From: an uncultured Clostridia bacterium
Lineage (GTDB): Bacteria > Bacillota > Clostridia > Oscillospirales > Acutalibacteraceae
Length of the DNA stretch: 64,000 nucleotides
Assembly: GCA_947632045.1 (NCBI GenBank)
Contig: CANRNQ010000003.1
Location: 62,001 to 126,000 of the forward strand
Reading direction: 5' to 3'
Shown: positions 47,009 to 56,740 of the stretch, in pieces
Layout: every line of letters starts with the position of its first letter
Position numbering within the stretch: the first letter of the stretch is position 1
The notes under the pieces: generated by a model
What the model was told of the DNA's origin: nothing
The model's database searches: none
The model's input: only the letters and a program-made list of their open reading frames with translations
Position numbers and translations under genes: made by a program

Positions 47009-48643
47009 ATGAACAGTTGGATTAATGAGGCGGTGTTCTATCAGATATACCCGATAGGCTTTTGCGGCGCGCCGGAGTATAACGACTGCAAGCAGGAGTA
47101 CCGTCTTGACAAAATAAAGGAGTGGATCCCGCATTTAAAAAAGCTGAATGTGAACGCAATCTATCTCGGACCTATATTCGACTCGACAAAGCACGGATAT
47201 GACACAAAGGATTATTACAGGGTTGACACGAGGCTCGGCGACAACGCTTCGTTTAAATCAATATGCGACGAACTGCACGCAAACGGAATAAAAATCGTGC
47301 TCGACGGCGTGTTCAACCATGTAGGCAGGGAATTCTGGGCTTTCAAGGACGTTCAGCAAAACGGTCAGGCGAGCCGCTATTGCTCGTGGTTCCATAACCT
47401 GAACTTCGGCGGCGGAAGCCCCTGCGGCGACCCGTTCTGGTACGAGGGCTGGAACGGCCACTACGAGCTTGTAAAGCTCAATTTGAGAAATCCAGAGGTC
47501 GTAGACCACCTTATCGGCGCGGTCGAGATGTGGATGGACGAGTTCGGCATCGACGGACTCAGGCTTGACGCCGCCGACTGCATAGACTTCGACTTTTTCC
47601 GCCGCCTGCGCTCGTTCTGCAAGGGCAAAAGACACGACTTCTGGCTGATGGGCGAGATAATACACGGCGATTACAGCCGCTGGGCAAATCCCGAGATGCT
47701 CGACAGCGTGACGAACTATGAGTGCTACAAGGGCATATATTCCTCGCATAACGACCATAATTACTTTGAGATAGCTCACTCTCTGCAAAGGCAGTTTGCA
47801 AACGGCGGTATATACAAGGATATTTATACATACAACTTCCTCGACAACCATGACGTGAACAGGGTCGCGAGCAACCTCAAGGATAAGCGCCATCTCAAAA
47901 ACTGCTATACTGTATTATATACGATGCCCGGTGCTCCGTCGGTTTACTACGGCAGCGAGTGGGCCCTCGAGGGTCAGCGCACCTGGGACAGCGACGCTGT
48001 GCTTCGCCCCTGCCTTGACATAAATAATATACCGAACAGGGACGACGAGCTGAGCGCGTTTATAGGCAAGCTCGGATTTTTGAGGAGCAGGCTGCCCGCT
48101 ATAAAGAACGGCAGCTTTGAAAATACGGTGATAAAGAACGAGCAGCTCGTATTTTGCCGCCGCACTGAGGGGCAGACGCTCTATGTGGCTTTGAATCTCT
48201 GCGACACGCCGAAGAATATAGGCTTTAACGTGGATCAGGGTTGCAGCAAGCTTACAGACGTTTTGAATGATAACGAGATGTTTGACGCTTCGGGATATGT
48301 AGATATAACGGTTCCCGCGAATGGGGCGAGAATATTGGTGCTGAACAACGGCGATTACAGGCTCGATTTCAGCGAGAGCGAGGAGAGCTCGGACGGCGGC
48401 TCGCAGGCCGAGCGGGAGGAGCCGACTCCAGCGGCTCCGGTTGTGCAGACAGGCGGAGTTTATGTCGGCGCGGACGGCGTTCAGTGCAGGGTAGTCGCCT
48501 TGACGAGTGACTGCGACGGCGGCGAGATAGTCGTTTACCGCGAGAGCATAGGCGGCGCGCTGAGGGCTGAGATGAAGGACGATTTTTGCGCCATTATTGA
48601 GAAGGACGGCAGGCGGATTGCGAAATTTACGAGGCTGAGCTGA
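47009..48643 (+). CDS. GH13 alpha-amylase-family glycosidase
   Basis: VFYQIYPIGF, DGVFNHVGREF, GLRLDAAD, LMGEI, FLDNHDVNR; conserved GH13 regions. Confidence 0.93.
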   Translation: MNSWINEAVFYQIYPIGFCGAPEYNDCKQEYRLDKIKEWIPHLKKLNVNAIYLGPIFDSTKHGYDTKDYYRVDTRLGDNASFKSICDELHANGIKIVLDGVFNHVGREFWAFKDVQQNGQASRYCSWFHNLNFGGGSPCGDPFWYEGWNGHYELVKLNLRNPEVVDHLIGAVEMWMDEFGIDGLRLDAADCIDFDFFRRLRSFCKGKRHDFWLMGEIIHGDYSRWANPEMLDSVTNYECYKGIYSSHNDHNYFEIAHSLQRQFANGGIYKDIYTYNFLDNHDVNRVASNLKDKRHLKNCYTVLYTMPGAPSVYYGSEWALEGQRTWDSDAVLRPCLDINNIPNRDDELSAFIGKLGFLRSRLPAIKNGSFENTVIKNEQLVFCRRTEGQTLYVALNLCDTPKNIGFNVDQGCSKLTDVLNDNEMFDASGYVDITVPANGARILVLNNGDYRLDFSESEESSDGGSQAEREEPTPAAPVVQTGGVYVGADGVQCRVVALTSDCDGGEIVVYRESIGGALRAEMKDDFCAIIEKDGRRIAKFTRLS

Positions 48644-48833
48644 GCCGTATATATGCGATAAAAGAGAAATAAACGGGCGGCAGGGTAAGCGCGCGAGAGT
48701 GTGATTGCGCGAGCCTTGCCGCCTGAGTAAGGGGGGAGCTGTCCGCCGCGGGAATTTCACGGCAGGGTACGGCTCCCTTGTGTTTTCGCACTCTGCCGCG
48801 CCGTCTCGTTTCGGCTCGGTGTGGGAGGGAGGC

Positions 48834-48976
48834 GTTCGAGCGGCGACCCGCAAATTTCCGCCGGAGGCGGAAATTTGCCGAAAACGCGGTGGCGGGCGCA
48901 TTTCGCTTTTCGAGGGAAGTTCCTTGACCCGCCGCGTTTTCCCGCGCGGCGCAGCCGCGCGGGTCGCCGCCCGAAT
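48834..48976. repeat. Cloverleaf palindromic element, copy D (GH13-tepA spacer), inverted arm order relative to B
   Basis: Outer arms GTTCGAGCGGCGACCC/GGGTCGCCGCCCGAAT; P2 GCAAATTTCCGCC-GGA-GGCGGAAATTTGC; P3 AAAACGCGGTGG/CCGCCGCGTTTT; P4 CCCGCGCGGC-GCA-GCCGCGCGGG. Confidence 0.92.
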
Positions 48977-49207
48977 CTACACCTTCGCGGAAAATCTGAG
49001 ACGGGAGAGCGCGGCAGCCCGAGCAGGCAAAAACATATTTGTTTTTTCACTTGAAGAAATTCACAGTAAATGTTATAATACATAATGAATTAATTTATAT
49101 AAAATTGGCAGACTACTCCTTGTAGGCTTAATACCGAATCCGACCGCTTCAATTTAAAATGCGTAAAACGCGCGGATAGGTATAAAACGGCTGAAAGGAG
49201 AGTTTAA

Positions 49208-49945
49208 ATGAGCAAGGGAAACGTTTCCCAAAACTGCGAGGAGCAGGAAAAGGCGGAAAGCCCGAGGGAAAATATCAAAGACGGAGCGGCGCTCGACAAC
49301 ACAGGAGCCGTGCTCGTAAGAATCGGGGGTCACATCGTATATTGCCTGACCGTAATCGGCCAGATCGAGGGGCATCAGATATTGCCGAGCGACAGCAAAA
49401 CCACAAAGTACGAGCACGTTATACCGCAGATAGTCGCGGCGCAGCAGAGCGAACGCGTAGAGGGCGTGCTGCTGCTGATAAACACGGCGGGAGGCGACGT
49501 AGAGGCGGGGCTTGCGATAGCGGAGCTCATATCCGGACTTGAAAAGCCGACGGTTTCGCTCGTGCTCGGAGGAGGACACTCGATAGGAATACCGCTTGCG
49601 GTGGCGGCGGACTACTCGTTTATAGCGAAAACCGCGTCGATGACGGTTCATCCCGTCAGGACGACCGGGGTCACGATAGGAGTGCCGCAGACGTTTGAAT
49701 ATTTCAGACGTATGCAGCAGAGGATAAACGGCTTTGTTGCGGACAATTCCGACATTTCCGCCGACAGATACAACGCCCTCGCGATGAACACCGGACAGCT
49801 TGTGCTCGACGTAGGCACGGTGCTCGACGGCGAGGAGGCGGTCGAGCAGGGACTTATCGACGCGGTCGGCACATACTGCGACGCCGCGCGTAAGCTTTGT
49901 GAGCTTATAGAAAAGAACAAAAAGGGAAGGCGGAAAAAACAGTAA
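49208..49945 (+). CDS. ClpP-fold TepA-like protease
   Basis: LLLINTAGGDVEAGLAIAELI, LGGGHSIGIPLAVAADYSFIAKTASMTVHPVR. Confidence 0.85.
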   Translation: MSKGNVSQNCEEQEKAESPRENIKDGAALDNTGAVLVRIGGHIVYCLTVIGQIEGHQILPSDSKTTKYEHVIPQIVAAQQSERVEGVLLLINTAGGDVEAGLAIAELISGLEKPTVSLVLGGGHSIGIPLAVAADYSFIAKTASMTVHPVRTTGVTIGVPQTFEYFRRMQQRINGFVADNSDISADRYNALAMNTGQLVLDVGTVLDGEEAVEQGLIDAVGTYCDAARKLCELIEKNKKGRRKKQ

Positions 49946-50018
49946 AAGCGCCTTGCTTTATTGGGAATACAGACGCTTAAGCCTCGGCTTATGCGGCTTA
50001 CATATTACGGAGGAAAAA

Positions 50019-50975
50019 ATGATATTAATTGATGCGATAATCCAGGGCGTGGTTCAGGGACTCACTGAATTTCTCCCTGTTTCAAGCAGCGGACACCTCG
50101 CGATTTCACAGCATATACTCGGGGTTACGGACTCGAATCTGTTTTTTAACGTAATGCTCCATGTCGGCACGCTGATAGCCGTGCTGATAGTCTACCGCAG
50201 GACGGTCGTGGAGCTGATAAAGGGCTTCATAAGTATAATTTCCGACATTTCAAAGCGGAAATTCAGCTTCAAAAAAATGACCCACAGCCAAAATCTCGTT
50301 TGTATGCTCGCGCTCGGGCTTGTGCCGCTGTTTTTGCTTTTTATTCCGATACCGGGAAGCGGCGGGCTTAACGCAAAGGAGCTTGCCGAGATATGGTCGG
50401 GAGGCACGGGCTACTTCATAGTGGTGGGAATATCGCTCTTGTTTACGAGCCTTTTGCTCACGGTCGGAATAGCCGCAAACAGGATAACGGAAAGAAGGGC
50501 GCGCACAGCTCACATAAGGAGGGACGGCGCAGGAAGGCGCAGGCTGAACGTTCTCGATGCGCTGTGCATAGGCGCGGCACAGCTTTTTGCCGCGATTTTT
50601 CCGGGGCTTTCCCGCTCGGGCTCTACGCTTGCAGTCGGCGAGCTGAGAGGGCTTAATAAAAAGACGGCTCTCGATTACAGCTTTGTGCTCGGGATACCGT
50701 CGATACTTGCGGCGGCGCTGCTCGAGGGCAAGGACGCGATCTTCTCCGGCGAGATGCAGCAGATCGAAGCTCTGCCGCTTATAGTCGGAATAGTCGTTTC
50801 GGCCGTTGTGGGCGCGCTCGCGATATTTCTTTTTAAGTGGATGCTCGCCAAGGACAGAATGTATATCTTTGTGATCTACACGGCGGCAGCGGCGATAGCC
50901 GTTATCATAATCAGCGTCGTAGAGCTTAATTCCGGTGTGAATATTTTCACCGGCAAGGAGCTTGTGTTCGTCTGA
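50019..50975 (+). CDS. uppP: Undecaprenyl-diphosphatase; start revised to MILIDAIIQG
   Basis: QGVVQGLTEFLPVSSSGHL and GLSRSGSTLAVG motifs; GGAGG RBS before 50019. Confidence 0.95.
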   Translation: MILIDAIIQGVVQGLTEFLPVSSSGHLAISQHILGVTDSNLFFNVMLHVGTLIAVLIVYRRTVVELIKGFISIISDISKRKFSFKKMTHSQNLVCMLALGLVPLFLLFIPIPGSGGLNAKELAEIWSGGTGYFIVVGISLLFTSLLLTVGIAANRITERRARTAHIRRDGAGRRRLNVLDALCIGAAQLFAAIFPGLSRSGSTLAVGELRGLNKKTALDYSFVLGIPSILAAALLEGKDAIFSGEMQQIEALPLIVGIVVSAVVGALAIFLFKWMLAKDRMYIFVIYTAAAAIAVIIISVVELNSGVNIFTGKELVFV

Positions 50976-50992
50976 TAAGATTGAAAAGAACT

Positions 50993-51132
50993 GCTCCGGC
51001 GGGGCGGCGGCCCGCGCTGCCGCAGGCAGCGCTCAAAAACGCGGCGACAAGGCTTTGCAGTAAGTCGCCCGGGTGCTGCGCGCCGCGTTTTTGCTTCCCC
51101 GCTTCGCGGGGAGGCCGCCGCCCCGCCGGAGC
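50993..51132. repeat. Cloverleaf palindromic element, copy E (uppP-ftsK spacer)
   Basis: Perfect 20-bp outer arms GCTCCGGCGGGGCGGCGGCC/GGCCGCCGCCCCGCCGGAGC; P2 GCGCTGCC-GCA-GGCAGCGC; P3 AAAAACGCGGCG/CGCCGCGTTTTT with nested GGCGAC/GTCGCC; P4 TCCCCGC-TTC-GCGGGGA. Confidence 0.93.
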
Positions 51133-51202
51133 GATACGCTTGAATTAAAACTAAATTAAAGTAAGATTGATTGTAAAATAAAAATATTCGGAGGTCGAAA
51201 TT

Positions 51203-53797
51203 TTGGCTGAAAAGAAAAAAAGCGGAGCGTCAAGGGGAAAAGCCTCCGCCAAGGCAAAATCCTCCGCAGGAGGAGCAAGGAGCAAAAAACAGACTAAATC
51301 CGCCGATAAGGAGGCCGTGCAGAACGAGCGCAGGGGAATGTCATATCAGACAAAATCTCTGCTGCTGTTCGCTTTGGCGGCGCTTTTTCTCGGCGTAGTC
51401 ATGGTGAGCGGCGAACGCGTCTGGCTCATGGTACATAACTTTTTCTCGGGGCTTTTCGGGTTCTGCGGCTTTCTGTTTCCCCTGCTCATATCATATGTAG
51501 CGGTCATAACCGCCCTTGAGAGAAGGGTCAAAGGTCAGGTCGCGAACAGACTCGGGCTCGTCGCGGGAACGATATTCTGCTTCTCGACCATGGTATACGT
51601 TTTTTCCGCTAATCCCGATTTAAGCAAAATAGACTACCTGTCGGAGCTCGGTATGCTCTACACAAATGGAGTGAGCGGAAACGGCGCGGGACTGTTCGGC
51701 GGCATAGTGGGCGTTCCGCTCGTGATGATGTGCGGCAAGCTCGGCGCACAGATAATAACCGTCATAGCCTTGACGGTGCTCGTGATGCTCCTGTTTGGGG
51801 TGTCGATAAAGAATATAGTGATGCAGATAAAGAGGCCGGCCGATATGGTCAAGGACGCGGCGAGAGCCGACCGTGAGCGCCGACGCAGCGAGCGGCGGGC
51901 TGAGCGTGAAAACGCGGGAGCGCTCGAGCGCGCTGATGAGGACAGCCATCAAGCGGTCAGACGCGAGAGCTTTGATGTTGACGTTCCGCTTGAGAATGTC
52001 GGCGGAAGCGGCAAAGGGACGAAAACGCGCTCAAAGTACGACGAGCTCAAAGCGGCGTGGGACAACGCAAACAGCAACGGCGCGGCAGTAAAGAGCGGGG
52101 ACATTCCGGCGGCGAGCGCGGCGGCAAAGAGCGTGATGCAAAAGAAGAAAAAGCCCCGAAAGTCGACTCCCGACCAGCTCCAGCCGGATCCTCAGACTGT
52201 GCCCTTAGAGCTTGAGCGGGCAAACGATAAGCCTGAGTCGGACAACGGAGGCTACAAATATCCCCCGATAGACCTGCTCGCCCCGAACCCGAACGAATAC
52301 AGGGACAGCGACGAAATAGCATACGGACTGCGCGAGCGCGGCGACAAGCTTTTGAGCACGCTCGAGAGCTTCGGCGTGCGCGCGAAGATAACCGACATTT
52401 CAAGAGGCCCGTCGGTCACGAGGTTTGAACTTCAGCCGGCGGCGGGAATAAAGATAAGCAAGATAACTAACCTCTCCGACGACATAGCGATGAATCTCGC
52501 CGCCGAGAGCGTAAGAATAGAAGCGCCAATCCCGGGCAAGGCGGCGGTCGGCATAGAGATACCTAACAAGAAGGTCAGCATGGTGACCATGAGGGAGCTT
52601 ATCGGTTCTCAGCAGTTCAGAAAGGCGAAAAGCAAGCTGTCCGTAGTTCTGGGAAAGGATATTTCGGGCAACATAGTAATAACGGATCTCGCGAAGATGC
52701 CGCATCTGCTGATAGCCGGAACGACCGGCAGCGGCAAGTCGGTCTGCGTAAACTCGCTGCTGCTCAGCATATTGTTCAAGGCGACCCCGGACGAGGTAAA
52801 GATAGTTTTAATAGACCCGAAGATGGTCGAGTTTTCAAAGTACAAGGGCGTTCCGCACCTGCTGATACCGATAGTTTCCGACGTGAAAAAGGCGGCCGGC
52901 GCGCTCAACTGGGCGGTGAGCGAAATGCTCGACCGCTACAAGCTGTTCGCCTCATACGGTGTTAAAAACATAGAGGGCTACAACAAAATGGTGGGCGAGT
53001 ACAGGGAGAAGTACAAGGACCTTCCGCCGGACACCCCCAAGGAGGACCTCCCCCTTACAGAGAGCGGACTGCCCATACCCGAGGAAAAAATGCCGAAGAT
53101 AGTTATAGCGATCGACGAGCTTGCCGATTTGATGATGGCTGCTCCGAACGAGGTCGAGGAGTCGATCTGCCGCCTTGCTCAGATGGCTCGCGCGGCGGGT
53201 ATGCACCTTGTAATTGCGACTCAGAGGCCGTCGGTAAACGTCATAACCGGCGTTATCAAGGCGAATATACCGAGCAGGATAGCACTAAAGACAGCCTCGA
53301 GCGTTGACTCGAGGACCATAATAGACACGAGCGGCGCGGACAAGCTGCTCGGAAAGGGCGATATGCTGTTTGTACCGATAGGCTGCACAAAGCCCGTGCG
53401 CGTACAGGGCGGCTACGCCTCGGACGACGAGATAGAAAACGTCACCGAGTTTACAAAGAAGTCCGCGCGCTCGGATTATGACGAGGATGTAGTCGAGCAG
53501 ATAGAGAAGATAGCGAACAGCGAGATATCCGGCGACGGCAGGGCGGATGCGCGGCAGGGCGACGACGGCGACCGCGACCCCATGCTCGAGGACGCGATAA
53601 AGCTTGTAGTCGAGGCGGGGCAGGCGTCGACCTCGCTGCTGCAAAGGCGGCTCAGGCTCGGCTACGCGCGAGCCGGAAGGCTTATCGACGAGATGGAACA
53701 GATGGGCATAGTCGGGCCGCACGAGGGCTCGAAGTCGCGGCAGGTGCTGATGAGTCATCAGGAGTGGCTCGAGAGGAATAATATATTGAGCGAGTGA
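51203..53797 (+). CDS. ftsK: DNA translocase FtsK/SpoIIIE (TTG start)
   Basis: N-terminal TM segments; [15 protein letters not shown] Walker [14 protein letters not shown]-terminal gamma winged helix [29 protein letters not shown]. Confidence 0.95.
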   Translation: MAEKKKSGASRGKASAKAKSSAGGARSKKQTKSADKEAVQNERRGMSYQTKSLLLFALAALFLGVVMVSGERVWLMVHNFFSGLFGFCGFLFPLLISYVAVITALERRVKGQVANRLGLVAGTIFCFSTMVYVFSANPDLSKIDYLSELGMLYTNGVSGNGAGLFGGIVGVPLVMMCGKLGAQIITVIALTVLVMLLFGVSIKNIVMQIKRPADMVKDAARADRERRRSERRAERENAGALERADEDSHQAVRRESFDVDVPLENVGGSGKGTKTRSKYDELKAAWDNANSNGAAVKSGDIPAASAAAKSVMQKKKKPRKSTPDQLQPDPQTVPLELERANDKPESDNGGYKYPPIDLLAPNPNEYRDSDEIAYGLRERGDKLLSTLESFGVRAKITDISRGPSVTRFELQPAAGIKISKITNLSDDIAMNLAAESVRIEAPIPGKAAVGIEIPNKKVSMVTMRELIGSQQFRKAKSKLSVVLGKDISGNIVITDLAKMPHLLIAGTTGSGKSVCVNSLLLSILFKATPDEVKIVLIDPKMVEFSKYKGVPHLLIPIVSDVKKAAGALNWAVSEMLDRYKLFASYGVKNIEGYNKMVGEYREKYKDLPPDTPKEDLPLTESGLPIPEEKMPKIVIAIDELADLMMAAPNEVEESICRLAQMARAAGMHLVIATQRPSVNVITGVIKANIPSRIALKTASSVDSRTIIDTSGADKLLGKGDMLFVPIGCTKPVRVQGGYASDDEIENVTEFTKKSARSDYDEDVVEQIEKIANSEISGDGRADARQGDDGDRDPMLEDAIKLVVEAGQASTSLLQRRLRLGYARAGRLIDEMEQMGIVGPHEGSKSRQVLMSHQEWLERNNILSE

Positions 53798-53801
53798 CGG
53801 G

Positions 53802-53912
53802 GCGCTTTCGCGGCGGCGGCGCTTGCCCGCGTCCGCGGGCAAGCCAAGCGCGGGCACAGCCCGCGCTTGGGCGAGCTGCCTGCGGCAGCTCGTGCCGCCG
53901 CCGCGAAAGCGC
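53802..53912. repeat. Cloverleaf palindromic element, copy F (ftsK-ABC permease spacer), compact variant
   Basis: Perfect 19-bp outer arms GCGCTTTCGCGGCGGCGGC/GCCGCCGCCGCGAAAGCGC; hairpins GCTTGCCCGC-GTCC-GCGGGCAAGC, CAAGCGCGGGC-ACA-GCCCGCGCTTG, CGAGCTGCC-TGC-GGCAGCTCG. Confidence 0.95.
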
Positions 53913-54006
53913 AGCTTTGCGTTTTAAGCTGAGGCGAAAATATAATTGTTGACAAATCACGAAAAACGTCTAAAATAGTAAAGGCTAAAAAAGAACGAAA
54001 AAACGC

Positions 54007-54876
54007 TTGCTCCACTTTATAAAAATTAAGGATGTGAATGCATTGTTCGAAATATTCAAGGAACATAAGGGCTTTGGACGACAGATATTCCTGCTCGCGA
54101 AAAACGACCTTATCAAAACCTATAAGGGCGCGGCGGTAGGCCCGCTGTGGGCAATAGTCAAGCCTCTGTTCACGCTGTTTGTCTACTGGTTTGCCTTCAG
54201 CATAGGAATAAGAAGCGGCCACACCATACACATAGCGAACGTCCATGGGCATACGGCAGGCTACCCTATCTTTGAGTTTATCATGGTCGGCTTCGTGCCG
54301 TGGTGGTTCATAAGCGACGCGATCCTCTCAGGAGCAAAGAGCATAAGGACAAACAGACAGTTTGTCACAAAGGTATCCTTCCCCGTTTCGACAATAATGT
54401 CATATACCCTGCTGTCAAAGCTCTTCGTGCATTTTATGCTCGTCATATGTATGTATGTGTATATGATTTTTTATAACGGAGGCCCCACGGTTTACAACCT
54501 CCAGTTTTTCTACTACTGCCCGCTTATGTTCCTGTTTTTCCTCGTGCTCGCGTGGTCGACAGCGCCCATGAGCGCCTTTAGCCTCGACTTTTACAACGTC
54601 GTAAACTCCATCATGTCAGGGCTTTTCTGGCTGTCGAGCGTCGTTTACTCAAGCTACGATATGGACAGCGATATAATAAGAAGAATAATGTATATAAATC
54701 CGATAAACTTTTTCACAAACGGCTACAGAAACGCATTCCTTTTCAACCGATGGTTCTGGGATTACCCGCAGTTCCAATGGGAAACGCTCTGCGTCGCGCT
54801 GGAGTTTGCATTCCTGTTTGTCATGGGCTTGTTTAATTATAAGCGCCTGCGCAAGAAGATCGCCGATGTGCTTTGA
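54007..54876 (+). CDS. ABC-2 type polysaccharide exporter permease (TagG/Wzm family); exact start uncertain
   Basis: FLLAKNDLIKTYKGAAVGPLWAIVKPLFTLFVYWFAFS; multi-TM; adjacent ATPase. Confidence 0.88.
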   Translation: MLHFIKIKDVNALFEIFKEHKGFGRQIFLLAKNDLIKTYKGAAVGPLWAIVKPLFTLFVYWFAFSIGIRSGHTIHIANVHGHTAGYPIFEFIMVGFVPWWFISDAILSGAKSIRTNRQFVTKVSFPVSTIMSYTLLSKLFVHFMLVICMYVYMIFYNGGPTVYNLQFFYYCPLMFLFFLVLAWSTAPMSAFSLDFYNVVNSIMSGLFWLSSVVYSSYDMDSDIIRRIMYINPINFFTNGYRNAFLFNRWFWDYPQFQWETLCVALEFAFLFVMGLFNYKRLRKKIADVL

Positions 54877-54879
54877 TGA

Positions 54880-55620
54880 TTGAGGGTGAAGGCTGTGGAT
54901 AAACCGATTATTTCATTTAATAACGTATCAAAGGTGTATACCCTGTATAAAAACGACCGCGACAGACTAAAGGCGCTGTTTGTGCGCCCGAGGTCGGCAA
55001 AGGATCACAAGGCGCTGTCGAACGTGAGCTTTTCGATAAACAAGGGCGAGAGCGTCGGTATCATAGGCGACAACGGAGCCGGAAAATCGACCCTTTTGAA
55101 GATGATAACCGGGGTCAGCTTCCCGACCGAGGGCGAGGTCTGCGTCGAGGGCAAGGTTGCGGCTCTGCTGGAGCTTACGGCGGGCTTTTCTCAGGAGATG
55201 ACGGGCCGAGAGAACATATACCTCAAGGGGTATATACTCGGGCTCAAGGACGAATTTATCAAGACGATAGAGGAAGAGGTCATAGAGTTTGCACAGATAG
55301 GCGATTATATAGACCAGCCGGTGCGGACGTATTCGAGCGGAATGAAGATGAGGCTGGGCTTTGCGATAAACGTGAACATAGAGCCCGATATTCTCGTCAT
55401 AGACGAGGCGCTGAGCGTAGGCGACGCGAAGTTCAAGAAAAAGTGCAAGGAAAAGATAGCAAGCATAATCAAGCAGGGCAAGACGGTGCTGTTTGTAAGT
55501 CACTCGATGGACAGCGTAAGGGAGATGTGTCCGCGCTCGATATACCTCAAAAAGGGTGAAATAATGTTCGACGGAGATACCGAAGAGGCGCTGAGAATAT
55601 ATTCCGAGCAGAAAAAGTGA
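54880..55620 (+). CDS. Polysaccharide ABC transporter ATP-binding protein (TagH/Wzt family); start may be GTG at MDKPIISF
   Basis: GDNGAGKSTLLKMITG Walker A, YSSGMKMRLGFAI signature, LVIDEALSVGDAKFKKKC. Confidence 0.93.
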   Translation: MRVKAVDKPIISFNNVSKVYTLYKNDRDRLKALFVRPRSAKDHKALSNVSFSINKGESVGIIGDNGAGKSTLLKMITGVSFPTEGEVCVEGKVAALLELTAGFSQEMTGRENIYLKGYILGLKDEFIKTIEEEVIEFAQIGDYIDQPVRTYSSGMKMRLGFAINVNIEPDILVIDEALSVGDAKFKKKCKEKIASIIKQGKTVLFVSHSMDSVREMCPRSIYLKKGEIMFDGDTEEALRIYSEQKK

Positions 55621-55662
55621 GGAAGAGATTAAAACGTAAAAATTCATTGGGAGGGCAAAGCC

Positions 55663-56718
55663 GTGATAAAGGTTGAGGAGGCGCTGAAAAGATTTCAGTA
55701 TAACGATATTTTGGACGTCGCGACAGCCGCGCTCCCTTGGGGCAGACTTAACGGCAAGACGGTCGCCGTGTGCGACGCGTCGAGCCTTGTCGGCTTTTAT
55801 ATAGTCTGCGCCCTGCTTGTAAGAAACGATGTTTACGGGGATAATATAAAAATAGCGGCGGTCGTTCGCGACAATATGCGCTGCTCCGAAAGATTTAAGG
55901 ATTTGCTGATACGCGACGATTTGAGCGTTACAGTAAACGCTGCGGGAAACGAGATCAAAACCGAAGCGAAGTCCGATTTCGCAATATTCATACAGGAAAA
56001 CAACAAAAACTTAAGCGGTGTATCGGCGCTTAATATGTCGCTTGAGGCGACAGGCGCAATGCTCAGATACGCCGAAAAATGCAAGGCGCAGTCCGTGCTC
56101 GTCGCAACGGGAGCCGAGCTTTACGGCGAGCTGTTCAGCGGCGAGGACTATATATCCGAAAACGACGTAGGCTACCTTGACCGGCTTGATACAAGCTCGG
56201 CGTTTCCGTTCGGAGAGAGAGCCGGTGAAGCGCTCTGCGCACTTTACGCCCATACTAAAAAGCTACCGGTAAAAATTGCTAGACTGTGCAATATTTACGG
56301 CCCCTCGCTTGAGCGCGACAGCGTCTGGAACGAATTTCTCTCCTGCGCCGTGCGGGGCGAGAATATAAGGTTGAGCGACGGCGGCGCGGATTATTTTTCC
56401 TTTTGCTATGTCAGCGACGCGGCGGAAGCCCTGCTGACCATATTATTAAGCGGGGCGGACGCGTACCCGTATAATGTTTCAAGCGAATATTCAAATGTTA
56501 CTATTCGCGAATTTGCAGCTACGGCTCAGCTTGCATCAGCCGACAGGGGAACAAGGCTTGAAGCCGCGGATTCGGTCGGTGAAAAGGAGCCCCAGCGCTC
56601 ATACCTTGACAAAACGCCCGAGGTGCTTGAAAACAAAAGGCTTAAGGATCTGGGCTGGGTCGGAAAAACCACTTTAAAGGAAGGCATAAGAAAATCCGTG
56701 AGGATTCTTTCTGATTGA
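55663..56718 (+). CDS. NAD-dependent epimerase/dehydratase (extended SDR)
   Basis: Rossmann-like N-term, KIARLCNIYGPSLERDS, SFCYVSDAAEALLTIL. Confidence 0.83.
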   Translation: MIKVEEALKRFQYNDILDVATAALPWGRLNGKTVAVCDASSLVGFYIVCALLVRNDVYGDNIKIAAVVRDNMRCSERFKDLLIRDDLSVTVNAAGNEIKTEAKSDFAIFIQENNKNLSGVSALNMSLEATGAMLRYAEKCKAQSVLVATGAELYGELFSGEDYISENDVGYLDRLDTSSAFPFGERAGEALCALYAHTKKLPVKIARLCNIYGPSLERDSVWNEFLSCAVRGENIRLSDGGADYFSFCYVSDAAEALLTILLSGADAYPYNVSSEYSNVTIREFAATAQLASADRGTRLEAADSVGEKEPQRSYLDKTPEVLENKRLKDLGWVGKTTLKEGIRKSVRILSD

Positions 56719-56740
56719 CGTTCGAAGCAGGTGTATCGCT

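Noticed and set aside
47258-48901. Large antisense ORFs across the GH13 gene (47258..47893, 47915..48901)
   Set aside because: Shadow ORFs of a clear GH13 coding sequence; 47915..48901 also crosses a palindromic element.
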